Source: Nocardioides alpinus (lineage in GTDB: Bacteria; Actinomycetota; Actinomycetes; Propionibacteriales; Nocardioidaceae). Taken from it: a DNA stretch of 64,000 bases. Position numbers and translations under genes: made by a program. The notes under the pieces were generated by a model that saw only the letters and a list, made by a program, of their open reading frames with translations, had not been told where the DNA came from and searched no databases. Positions 27,948 to 35,574 of this stretch are shown piece by piece; within the stretch, counting starts at the first letter, position 1, and the number at the start of each line of letters is the position of its first letter. The stretch lies in assembly GCF_900112035.1 (NCBI RefSeq), contig NZ_FOKC01000007.1, positions 1-64,000 on the forward strand. Direction: 5' to 3'.

Positions 27948-29588
27948 TCAGCCGCGTCGCAGCCGCGCCGCGACGGTGTCGACCACGGTCGTGACCTCGC
28001 GTACGTGCAACAGCCGCGCGCCCGCCAGCACGACGAGCCCGCCGGCCAGCCCGCTCAGCCCGCCGCGCAGGAGGGCTACCAGCGGCGGCGGTCGGTCGCC
28101 GAGGCCGGCCAGCGCCAGCTCGACCGCCCAGGCGGCCGCACCGGCGGCGGCGAGCACGAGGGCCATCCGGACGAGGAACCTGACCAGCTGCGGCGCCTCG
28201 AGGGTGCCGACCGTGCGCTGCAGGACGAGGAAGCTGACCGCCGCGCCCACGACGTACGACGACAGGTAGGCGACCACGAGCATCGGCGCCGTCTCCGCCG
28301 GCGGGCGGCTCGGCACCAGGACGAGGGCCACCACGATGTTGGTCAGCGACACCGCGAGCTGGATGAAGAAGACCAGGCGGGTCCGCTCCATGGCGTAGAA
28401 GCCACGCAGCATGAAGTAGTGGACGGTGAAGAAGGCGAGCGCGGGTCCGAAGAGCGCGAGCGTCGGGACGAAGCTCGCCGCCGTGTCCTCACCGCCCGCC
28501 CAGCCGAAGGCGAACGCGGCCACGTCACCGGCGAGCACGGGGAGCAGGACCGCGAACGGCAGGACGAGCGCGAGGGCGGTCCGCAGCGTCGACCCGACCG
28601 TGGTGCCGAGGTCGCGCAGCCGGTTCTCGGACGCCTGGGTGGACAGCCGCGGCAGGATCGCCGTCGCCAGCGAGACCGTGACGATGGCGTGCGGCACCAT
28701 CATGATCAGCAGGCTGCTGGAGTAGACGAGCAGGCCGGTGCCGTCACCCCCATCGGCCGTGCCCCGCGACGCGAGCTTGACCACGACGAGGTAGGCGGCC
28801 TGCGTGGCGATCACGAAGAGCACGGTCCAGATCCCCAGCGACAGGGTCCTCCTGAGCTCGGGGTCGCGGAAGTCGAAGCGGGGCCGGTAGGTGAAGCCCG
28901 ACACCCGGAGGTACGGCATCAGCACGAGGCACTGGGCCACGATGCCGACCGTCGAGCCGAGGCCGAGCAGGACCTCCTGGCTGGTGGTCAGCGCCTCGTA
29001 CCGCTCCGGGCTGTCCCCGATCGGGCCCCACACGACGAGGTAGGCGACCAGCATCACGACCGAGATGAGGTTGTTGGCGATCGGTGCCCACATCATCGGG
29101 CCGAACCGTTCGCGGGCGTTGAGCACCTGCCCGAGCAGCACGAACATGCCGTAGAAGAAGACCTGCGGCAGGCACCACCGGGTCAGGTCCACGATCGTCT
29201 CGAACTGCGCCGCGCGGTCCGGGAGGAGCAGGCGGTCGTCGAGGTAGATGCGGAGCAGCTGCGGGGCCAGCACGACGAGCAGCACCGTGACGGCGCCGAG
29301 GAAGAGCGCGGAGAGCGTGATCACCCGGCTGGCGTACGCGTCACCGCCGTCGGGGTCGCCCTTGATGCGACGCACGAGCTGGGGCACCAGGACGGCGTTG
29401 AAGATGCCGCCGGCCAGGAGGATGTAGACCATGTTGGGCAAGGTGTTGGCGATCGTGAAGAGGTCACCGCGCAGGGCGGCCCCGAGGGCCATCACCAGCA
29501 GGGCGCTCCGGATGAAGCCGGAGGCCCGGGAGAAGACGGTGCCGGCGGCCATCACCGCCGACGAGGCCAGGATGCGCTGATCGCTCAT
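27948..29588 (-). CDS. murJ: Lipid II flippase MurJ (MviN)
   Basis: A 546-residue MOP-superfamily protein that flips lipid II across the membrane for peptidoglycan synthesis. It has about 14 membrane segments from SAVMAAGTVFSRASGFIRSA, the conserved first helix with the R-x-x-G-F-x-R motif, to the last helix near LRGGLSGLAGGLVVLAGARL. The start is ATG 29588, where the first conserved residues lie; the open frame continues upstream but encodes only Arg/Pro sequence that overlaps the DUF6049 gene. Unlike the mycobacterial homologue there is no pseudokinase fused to the C-terminus; it is encoded next door. Confidence 0.93.
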   Translation of the reverse strand: MSDQRILASSAVMAAGTVFSRASGFIRSALLVMALGAALRGDLFTIANTLPNMVYILLAGGIFNAVLVPQLVRRIKGDPDGGDAYASRVITLSALFLGAVTVLLVVLAPQLLRIYLDDRLLLPDRAAQFETIVDLTRWCLPQVFFYGMFVLLGQVLNARERFGPMMWAPIANNLISVVMLVAYLVVWGPIGDSPERYEALTTSQEVLLGLGSTVGIVAQCLVLMPYLRVSGFTYRPRFDFRDPELRRTLSLGIWTVLFVIATQAAYLVVVKLASRGTADGGDGTGLLVYSSSLLIMMVPHAIVTVSLATAILPRLSTQASENRLRDLGTTVGSTLRTALALVLPFAVLLPVLAGDVAAFAFGWAGGEDTAASFVPTLALFGPALAFFTVHYFMLRGFYAMERTRLVFFIQLAVSLTNIVVALVLVPSRPPAETAPMLVVAYLSSYVVGAAVSFLVLQRTVGTLEAPQLVRFLVRMALVLAAAGAAAWAVELALAGLGDRPPPLVALLRGGLSGLAGGLVVLAGARLLHVREVTTVVDTVAARLRRG

Positions 29589-29595
29589 CGGGTGT

Positions 29596-31869
29596 TCACG
29601 TGCGCTCCGGCACCAGGGCCGTGCCCGTCGGGCCGGGGTCGGTCGTCCCGCCCGGGGCGGCCTCCGTGGCCTCGGCCTCGGCGGTCTCCTCCTCGGCGTC
29701 GGCGTCGGCCTGCTGCTGCGCGGCGAGCTCCCGGCGGCGGGCACGGATCTGGCCCGGCAGGCGGTAGCCGATCATCCCGAAGAGGACCAGGGCGCCGACG
29801 GCCATCACGATCCAGATGAGGGCGCTGACCCGGGCCGCGCGGATCGGCAGCTCCTCGGCCGACCCGAGCGGCACCCCGTCGATGCTGGTGACGGTGAGGC
29901 GGACGCGGTGGAGGCCGGGCTGGGTGGTGGTGGCCTCGAAGCGCACCACGCTGCGCGTCCGCGGACCCAGCTGCCGCACGGTGTCGCCGGTGAGGGTGAG
30001 CTGGCCGTCGGTGGTGGCGGCGACCTGGACGGTGACCGGCTGGTCGAGACCGTTGACCAAGGTCGTACCGAGCTTGCCGGAGTCGCTCGACAGGGTCACC
30101 GAGGTCGGCGCCTCGATCTCGATCTTGGCCAGCTCGCCGCGCAACGAGTCCGCGATCCGGCCGGCGGCGACCAGCGCGAGACGGGGAGCCTTGCGGTGCT
30201 GCTCCGAGAGGGTCACCAGGACCTCGTCACGCACCTGGGCCTGGACCGTGGTCTGGAGCGTCAGCACGTCCTCGACCAGGCCGGCGGCATCGGTGGCTCG
30301 GGTGGCGGCGGTGAAGTTGGCGCCGTCCAGCTCCTCCTCCTGGTCGGTCTCGGTGTAGGCGAGGTTGGTGGCCGGGACACCGACGGCCGAGCGCGACGCG
30401 ACGGTCGACACGGGGATGATGTCGAGCCACGGCTGGGCGAGCTCGTCGAAGAACACCTCGGCGTCCTCACCGCGCCACACGGTCGGCAGGGTGACCACGA
30501 GCGGTGCGGTGTCGCCGTTGACCAGGCGCAGCGCGGCCTCGCTGAGCAGGCGCTGGCGCAGGGCGAGCGGGTCGCTGGCCGCCGTCGGTCCGGGGCCACC
30601 CGCCTCGGCGCCGGTGCTGGTGACGATGACCTTGTGACCGAGCAGGCGTACGACCGAGTGGGGGCTGTCGGGCGGGAACGCGAAGGCGTTGTCGCCCAGG
30701 AGGAGGGTCACGTCGTCCGGCGTCGCTGCGATCGCCTCGGGGCTGAGCAGGTCGCTGGTCGGGGCGACGGCCAGGTCGGAGGGCAGTCCGAGGGCGTCCA
30801 TCACCTCGGTGCTGCGGCCCAGCGCCTCGGCGTACCGCTCCGGCTGGTTGCGCACCGCCGCCGACACGTCGAGGTCGCCGTAGGGGAGGGTCAGGACCGG
30901 TGACGAGCCCACGAGGGCGTCGAAGCGGGCCAGCCAGGCCGCCGCGGCCGCGGCAAGGACCTGCTCCTCCTCGCTCTGCTCCTCGGTGGCCTCCGGCACG
31001 GCGGGGGTCAGGGTCTCGGACGGCTCGGTCGTCTCGCCGTCGGTCGGGGTCTCGGTCGGGGTCGCCGCCTGCTCCGGGATGGCCGGGTCCGGGTCGAGGC
31101 TGCGCGGCGCGTTCCCGCGCGACAGGCGCAGGATCGCGACGAGGACGGCAGGGTCCACGAGCCAGCTGTACGGCGTGGAGCCGGCCGAGTCGGCCATGTC
31201 GAGGATGCCGTCGAGGCTGCCGCCCTCCTCGAGCCGGCGGGCCCAGCGCTCGGTGCCCCCGACCTTGCCCTCGCCGTCGAACCACACGCGGTTGCGCACC
31301 GGCAGGATGACCGCCGCCTCCTGGGGGTCGTCGTCGTCGGCGGAGGGCCGGGCGGGGATGAAGGTGCGTGCCCGACCGTCGGCGAACTCGTCACGGGGGA
31401 CCGTCTCGGTGTCGCCGAGGGCGTGGATCCCGATCCAGTAGACGCCCTCCTCGTCGGGGATGCCCAGCAGCTCGACGGGGACCGAGTCGGCGAACGTCGC
31501 GCTCGCGCCGGGCACGAGGACGTCGACGGTGTCGAAGGTGCCCGGCGTGGTGACCCGCTCACCGACCGACGCGGTGGGGTCGATGTCCGCGGACTCGGCC
31601 AGCGTGCCGGCGTCGAGGATCGGCGTCTGCGAGGAGAACGCGTGCAGGTTGACGCGGGTGAAGGTGTCGTCGCTGACGTTGGTGACGGTGCCCGTGATCT
31701 CGACGTCGCCGTTGCGTGGCAGGACGGGAGTGATGGTGTCGATGTGCACCAGGAGCGGGTCGGGGTCCTCGGCCGGGGCCGCCGTCGCGGGAGCCAGCGC
31801 CGCGCCGCATGCGGTGCCGAGCGCCAGGATCCCCGCCAGGGCAGCGCGGATCACGGACGGGCGGGGCAC
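29596..31869 (-). CDS. DUF6049 exported membrane protein
   Basis: A 757-residue secreted, membrane-anchored protein in the position of Rv3909. The signal peptide is at 1-30 (ALAGILALGTACGAALAPAT). The outer part has beta domains starting VHIDTITPVLPRNGDVEITG and a large central region. One membrane helix lies near the C-terminus (about 690-712, ALIWIVMAVGALVLFGMIGY), followed by an Arg/Ala/Glu cytoplasmic tail. It is always next to murJ in Actinobacteria and is assumed to work with it in wall assembly, but the role is unknown. GTG start; TAGAGT 6 nt upstream suggests a leaderless transcript. murJ follows after 7 nt. Confidence 0.85.
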   Translation of the reverse strand: MPRPSVIRAALAGILALGTACGAALAPATAAPAEDPDPLLVHIDTITPVLPRNGDVEITGTVTNVSDDTFTRVNLHAFSSQTPILDAGTLAESADIDPTASVGERVTTPGTFDTVDVLVPGASATFADSVPVELLGIPDEEGVYWIGIHALGDTETVPRDEFADGRARTFIPARPSADDDDPQEAAVILPVRNRVWFDGEGKVGGTERWARRLEEGGSLDGILDMADSAGSTPYSWLVDPAVLVAILRLSRGNAPRSLDPDPAIPEQAATPTETPTDGETTEPSETLTPAVPEATEEQSEEEQVLAAAAAAWLARFDALVGSSPVLTLPYGDLDVSAAVRNQPERYAEALGRSTEVMDALGLPSDLAVAPTSDLLSPEAIAATPDDVTLLLGDNAFAFPPDSPHSVVRLLGHKVIVTSTGAEAGGPGPTAASDPLALRQRLLSEAALRLVNGDTAPLVVTLPTVWRGEDAEVFFDELAQPWLDIIPVSTVASRSAVGVPATNLAYTETDQEEELDGANFTAATRATDAAGLVEDVLTLQTTVQAQVRDEVLVTLSEQHRKAPRLALVAAGRIADSLRGELAKIEIEAPTSVTLSSDSGKLGTTLVNGLDQPVTVQVAATTDGQLTLTGDTVRQLGPRTRSVVRFEATTTQPGLHRVRLTVTSIDGVPLGSAEELPIRAARVSALIWIVMAVGALVLFGMIGYRLPGQIRARRRELAAQQQADADAEEETAEAEATEAAPGGTTDPGPTGTALVPERT

Positions 31870-31875
31870 GGGCCG

Positions 31876-31922
31876 ACTCTAGTTGACGGGTTGGTAGGTG
31901 GGCCGTGACCGACGCCTAGACT
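31876..31922. promoter_or_regulatory. Back-to-back leaderless promoter boxes for DUF6049 and pcnA
   Basis: On the minus strand TAGAGT (31881-31876) lies 6 nt before the DUF6049 GTG. On the plus strand TAGACT (31917-31922) lies 8 nt before the pcnA GTG. The whole divergent spacer is only 61 bp, so the two promoters must overlap. Confidence 0.55.
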
Positions 31923-31930
31923 GTCCTGTC

Positions 31931-33382
31931 GTGTCCGCCGTCGCCCCGCCCCCCTTGACGATCGTCGAGATCCAGAGCCGTGTCGCCACGGAGCTGACCC
32001 GGATCGGGTCGGTCATCGATGAGCTCGGTGCGCGCTTCGCCGAGGCGGGCGAGGAGCTGGCCCTGGTCGGCGGCCCGGTCCGCGACGCGATGATCGGCCG
32101 CCTGCAGAACGATCTCGACTTCACCACCTCCGCCCGCCCCGAGACCACCGAGCGGCTGCTGTCCGGATGGGCGGACGCCGTGTGGGACATGGGCCGCGCG
32201 TTCGGCACCATCGGGTGCCGCAAGGGCCCGTGGCAGGTGGAGATCACGACCTACCGCTCCGAGACCTACGACCCCACCTCGCGCAAGCCCGACGTCGACT
32301 TCGGCGACAGCCTCGCCGGCGACCTGGGCCGCCGCGACTTCACCGTCAACGCGATGGCGGTCCGGGTGCCGAGCCGCGAGTTCGTCGACCACTCCGGCGG
32401 CATCGTCGACCTGGCCGAGCGGGTGCTGCGCACCCCCGGCACCCCGGAGGACTCCTTCTCCGACGATCCGCTGCGGATGATGCGCGCGGCCCGGTTCGCA
32501 GCCCAGCTCGGCTTCAGCGTCGCTCCGGAGGTCGTCGAGGCGATGACGGCGATGGCCGGCCGGATCGAGATCATCTCGGCCGAGCGGGTCCGCGACGAGC
32601 TGGTCAAGCTCGTCTGCGCCCCGCACCCGCGGCTCGGCCTCAAGCTGCTCGTCGACACCGGCCTGGCGGCGTACGTGCTCCCCGAGCTGCCCGCCCTCGC
32701 CCTCGAGCGCGACGAGCACCACCGCCACAAGGACGTCTACGAGCACACCCTCACCGTGCTCGAGCAGTCGATCGACCTCGAGCACCGACTCGGCGGCGGC
32801 CCCGACTTCGTCGCCCGGTTCGCCGCCCTGATGCACGACGTCGGCAAACCGAGGACCCGGCGGTTCGAGTCCGGTGGCATCGTCACCTTCCACCACCACG
32901 ACGTGGTGGGCGCCAAGCTGACCCGCAAGCGGATGAAGGCGCTGCGCTTCGCCAACGCCGACATCGACGCCGTGTCCACGCTGGTCGAGCTGCACCTGCG
33001 CTTCCACGGCTACGGCTCGGGGGAGTGGACCGACAGCGCCGTGCGCCGGTACGTCCGCGACGCCGGCGACCAGCTCGAGCGGCTGCACATCCTCACCCGC
33101 GCCGACTGCACGACGCGCAACCAGCGCAAGGCCGACCGGCTGCGCCGCACCTACGACTCGCTGGAGGAGCGCATCGCGCGGCTCGGCGAGGAGGAGGAGC
33201 TGGCGTCCATCCGGCCCGACCTCGACGGCAACCAGATCATGGGGCTCCTCGGGATCGGACCCGGTCGCGAGGTCGGCGAGGCGTACGCCTTCCTGCTCGA
33301 GCTGCGGATGGAGGAGGGCCCGCAGTCACCCGAGCAGGCGGAGGCGGCGCTGCGCGCGTGGTGGGCCGGGCGCTCCGGCTGA
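31931..33382 (+). CDS. pcnA: CCA tRNA nucleotidyltransferase / poly(A) polymerase family
   Basis: A 483-residue enzyme that adds or repairs the 3' CCA of tRNAs; since neither tRNA gene here encodes CCA, this activity is needed. The nucleotidyltransferase head has LALVGGPVRDAMIGRLQNDL with the GG motif and catalytic acidic pair (DLDFTTSARPE), and GRRDFTVNAMAVRV follows. SDDPLRMMRAARFAAQLGF is the conserved neck. A C-terminal HD domain carries HRHKDVYEHTLTVLEQ and LMHDVGKPRTRRF. The start is GTG 31931, supported by the upstream TAGACT; a longer in-frame start at 31898 would overlap that box. Confidence 0.93.
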   Translation: MSAVAPPPLTIVEIQSRVATELTRIGSVIDELGARFAEAGEELALVGGPVRDAMIGRLQNDLDFTTSARPETTERLLSGWADAVWDMGRAFGTIGCRKGPWQVEITTYRSETYDPTSRKPDVDFGDSLAGDLGRRDFTVNAMAVRVPSREFVDHSGGIVDLAERVLRTPGTPEDSFSDDPLRMMRAARFAAQLGFSVAPEVVEAMTAMAGRIEIISAERVRDELVKLVCAPHPRLGLKLLVDTGLAAYVLPELPALALERDEHHRHKDVYEHTLTVLEQSIDLEHRLGGGPDFVARFAALMHDVGKPRTRRFESGGIVTFHHHDVVGAKLTRKRMKALRFANADIDAVSTLVELHLRFHGYGSGEWTDSAVRRYVRDAGDQLERLHILTRADCTTRNQRKADRLRRTYDSLEERIARLGEEEELASIRPDLDGNQIMGLLGIGPGREVGEAYAFLLELRMEEGPQSPEQAEAALRAWWAGRSG

Positions 33383-33670
33383 GGTAGCCCGACGCCCTCC
33401 ACGACCGGGCGCCGTACGCCGTTCTCGACAGGTCCGCACCCGGGGTCTGCACCTCTGCACGACGCCGCAGACCCTCGCCTCGCCGACCTGCTCGCCTGGC
33501 AGGCCCTGCTGCCGGAAAACTCCGCGGTCGGCCGGGACCACGACCTTCGCCGGATCCGCGCCTGGACCTCGCTCTTCCGGGAGTCGACCTTCACCGTGGG
33601 CGGTCGGCAGGAGCTCGCCCGTCGGGCCGGTGGCCGAGGGTCGTCCCCGGGCCCGACGCCGTACGAAAAA
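33383..33670. other. Spacer after pcnA with coding-like but unassigned sequence
   Basis: About 290 nt with no convincing gene. A plus-strand frame gives LHDAADPRLADLLAWQALLP then RDHDLRRIRAWTSLFRESTF before running into the following hairpin. It has no clear start or ribosome-binding site, so it may be a gene remnant. No family recognised. Confidence 0.3.
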
Positions 33671-33727
33671 GAACTGCGGCCGTACGACGGGTCCGGAGGG
33701 CTCCGGGGTGTCGTACGGCCGCAGTTC
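33671..33727 (-). terminator. Strong terminator between pcnA and ino1
   Basis: A perfect 18-bp stem: GAACTGCGGCCGTACGAC (33671-33688) pairs with GTCGTACGGCCGCAGTTC (33710-33727). The 21-nt loop contains a second small stem, CCGGAG/CTCCGG. On the minus strand the stem is followed by TTTTT, so it ends ino1 transcription and probably blocks read-through from pcnA too. Confidence 0.88.
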
Positions 33728-33748
33728 TGTGGGGCAGCGATCAGGTGG

Positions 33749-34834
33749 TCACTCGCCGGCGATGAACTTCTCGAGCTCGGCGCGGCCGAGGTCGTCGGCC
33801 ATCTGCACCGGCGGGGACTTCATCAGGTAGGCCGAGGCGCCGAGGATCGGGCCGCCGATGCCGCGGTCCTTGGCGATCTTGGCGGCGCGGACGGCGTCGA
33901 TGATGATGCCGGCCGAGTTGGGCGAGTCCCAGACCTCGAGCTTGTACTCGAGGTTGAGCGGGGCGTCACCGAAGGCGCGACCCTCGAGGCGGACGTAGGC
34001 CCACTTGCGGTCGTCGAGCCACGCGACGTAGTCGGACGGGCCGATGTGCACGTTGCGGTCGTGGGCGCCGGCGCCGGCGAGCGTGCCGGTCAGGTTGGAC
34101 GTCACGGCCTGGGTCTTGGAGACCTTTTTGGACTCCAGGCGCTCGCGCTCGAGCATGTTCTTGAAGTCCATGTTGCCGCCGACGTTGAGCTGGTAGGTGC
34201 GGTCGAGCACCACGCCGCGGTCCTCGAACAGTTTCGCCATCACGCGGTGGGTGATGGTGGCGCCGACCTGGCTCTTGATGTCGTCGCCGACGATCGGGAT
34301 GCCGGCGTCCTCGAACTTCTTGGCCCACACGGGGTCGGAGGCGATGAAGACGGGAAGGGCGTTGACGAAGGCCACGCCGGCGTCGATCGCGCACTGGGCG
34401 TAGAACTTGTCGGCCTCCTCGGAGCCCACCGGAAGGTAGGAGACGAGTACGTCGACCTCGGCGTCCTTGAGCGCCTGCACGACGTCGACGGGCTCGGCGC
34501 CGGACTCCTCGATGGTCTCGCGGTAGTACTTGCCGAGGCCGTCCATCGTCGGGCCGCGCTTGACCTCGATGCCCAGGGTCGGGACGTCGCAGATCTTGAT
34601 GGTGTTGTTCTCGGAGGCGTTGATGGCCTCGGAGAGGTCCTTGCCGACCTTCTTGTCGTCGACGTCGAAGGCGACGACGAACTCCACGTCCTTGACGTGG
34701 TAGTCACCGAAGACGACGTGCATGAGCCCGGGAACGCTGGCGTTGGCGTCAGCGTCCTTGTAGTACTCCACGCCCTGGATCAGGGAGGTGGCGCAGTTGC
34801 CGACTCCGACGATGCCTACTCGTACCGAACCCAT
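33749..34834 (-). CDS. ino1: Inositol-3-phosphate synthase
   Basis: A 361-residue NAD-dependent enzyme that converts glucose 6-phosphate to myo-inositol 1-phosphate, for phosphatidylinositol and mycothiol. The Rossmann start is [20 protein letters not shown]. Other conserved stretches are [40 protein letters not shown] with the catalytic Lys region, KTQAVTSNL, and [20 protein letters not shown]. Length is that of the actinobacterial class (360 residues), shorter than eukaryotic forms. GAGAAGGAGA precedes the ATG. It is followed by the strong terminator and preceded by PadR, as in mycobacteria. Confidence 0.95.
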   Translation of the reverse strand: MGSVRVGIVGVGNCATSLIQGVEYYKDADANASVPGLMHVVFGDYHVKDVEFVVAFDVDDKKVGKDLSEAINASENNTIKICDVPTLGIEVKRGPTMDGLGKYYRETIEESGAEPVDVVQALKDAEVDVLVSYLPVGSEEADKFYAQCAIDAGVAFVNALPVFIASDPVWAKKFEDAGIPIVGDDIKSQVGATITHRVMAKLFEDRGVVLDRTYQLNVGGNMDFKNMLERERLESKKVSKTQAVTSNLTGTLAGAGAHDRNVHIGPSDYVAWLDDRKWAYVRLEGRAFGDAPLNLEYKLEVWDSPNSAGIIIDAVRAAKIAKDRGIGGPILGASAYLMKSPPVQMADDLGRAELEKFIAGE

Positions 34835-34881
34835 GGGGTTCTCCTTCTCTCTGTGCTGGCCATGTGGCTGGCTGGTTGGTG

Positions 34882-35502
34882 TCAGTCGTTCGTGGGCGGG
34901 AGACCGGCGGTGCCGGGGGCCCGGGTGGCTGGTGCGGGGGCGGGTGCTGCGGGCGCGGGGGTGCCGTCACCGCGCTCGGCCTTGATCAGGTCCGAGAGCC
35001 AGCGCACCTCGCGCTCCACCGACTCCACGCCGTGGCGCTGGAGCTCGGCGGCGTAGCGGTTGACCTCGGCCTGGGTCCGCTCGAGGTCACCCTGGACGCG
35101 CGCGAGGCGCTCCTGGAGCCGGGAGCGACGGCCTTCGAGGACCCGCAGGCGGATCTCCATGTCGGTGGAGGAGAAGAACGCGAACCGGATGTCGAAGTTG
35201 TCGTCCTCCCACGCCGTGGGCCCGACCTCGGACATGAGCCGGTGGAACTCGTCGTGCCCGGCCTCGGTGACCTCGTAGACGATGCGGGGGCGACGGCTGG
35301 TCGGCGTCGTGGTGGCGGCGACCTCGGTGATGAGGGCGGCGCGCAGCATCTTCTTGAGCGCGGGGTAGAGGGAGCCGTAGGACAGCACCCGACCCCACCC
35401 GAGCATGAGGTTGAGCCGCTTGCGCAGCTCGTAGCCGTGCATGGGTCCCTCGTGCAGCAGTCCGAGGACTGCCAGCTCGATGGTGTCTCCACGGCGTGCC
35501 AT
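34882..35502 (-). CDS. PadR family transcriptional regulator
   Basis: A 206-residue regulator with an N-terminal winged helix: [40 protein letters not shown] and [15 protein letters not shown], then the wing [17 protein letters not shown]. The long C-terminal helices (about 100-180, [20 protein letters not shown]) form the dimerisation part. An Ala/Pro tail ends the protein. It lies 47 nt before ino1 on the same strand and is divergent from ponA, in the position of Rv0047c. A palindrome in the divergent spacer (35509-35521) is a likely operator. Confidence 0.88.
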   Translation of the reverse strand: MARRGDTIELAVLGLLHEGPMHGYELRKRLNLMLGWGRVLSYGSLYPALKKMLRAALITEVAATTTPTSRRPRIVYEVTEAGHDEFHRLMSEVGPTAWEDDNFDIRFAFFSSTDMEIRLRVLEGRRSRLQERLARVQGDLERTQAEVNRYAAELQRHGVESVEREVRWLSDLIKAERGDGTPAPAAPAPAPATRAPGTAGLPPTND

Positions 35503-35508
35503 GTGACC

Positions 35509-35521
35509 TATCGTACCGATA
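35509..35521. promoter_or_regulatory. Candidate PadR operator in the PadR-ponA spacer
   Basis: TATCG, TAC, CGATA: a perfect inverted repeat with a 3-nt spacer. It lies 7 bp before the PadR start and 54 bp before the ponA start, so it could control both genes. Confidence 0.45.
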
Positions 35522-35574
35522 TATCCACCGGTGACGAATCAGGGATGCCGCTCCACTCCCCGTACGCTTGCCCG

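Noticed and set aside
27948..29744. Longer MurJ with a 52-residue Arg/Pro-rich N-terminus
   Set aside because: The extension lies within the coding region of the DUF6049 tail and has no conserved sequence; the conserved MurJ start is at 29588.
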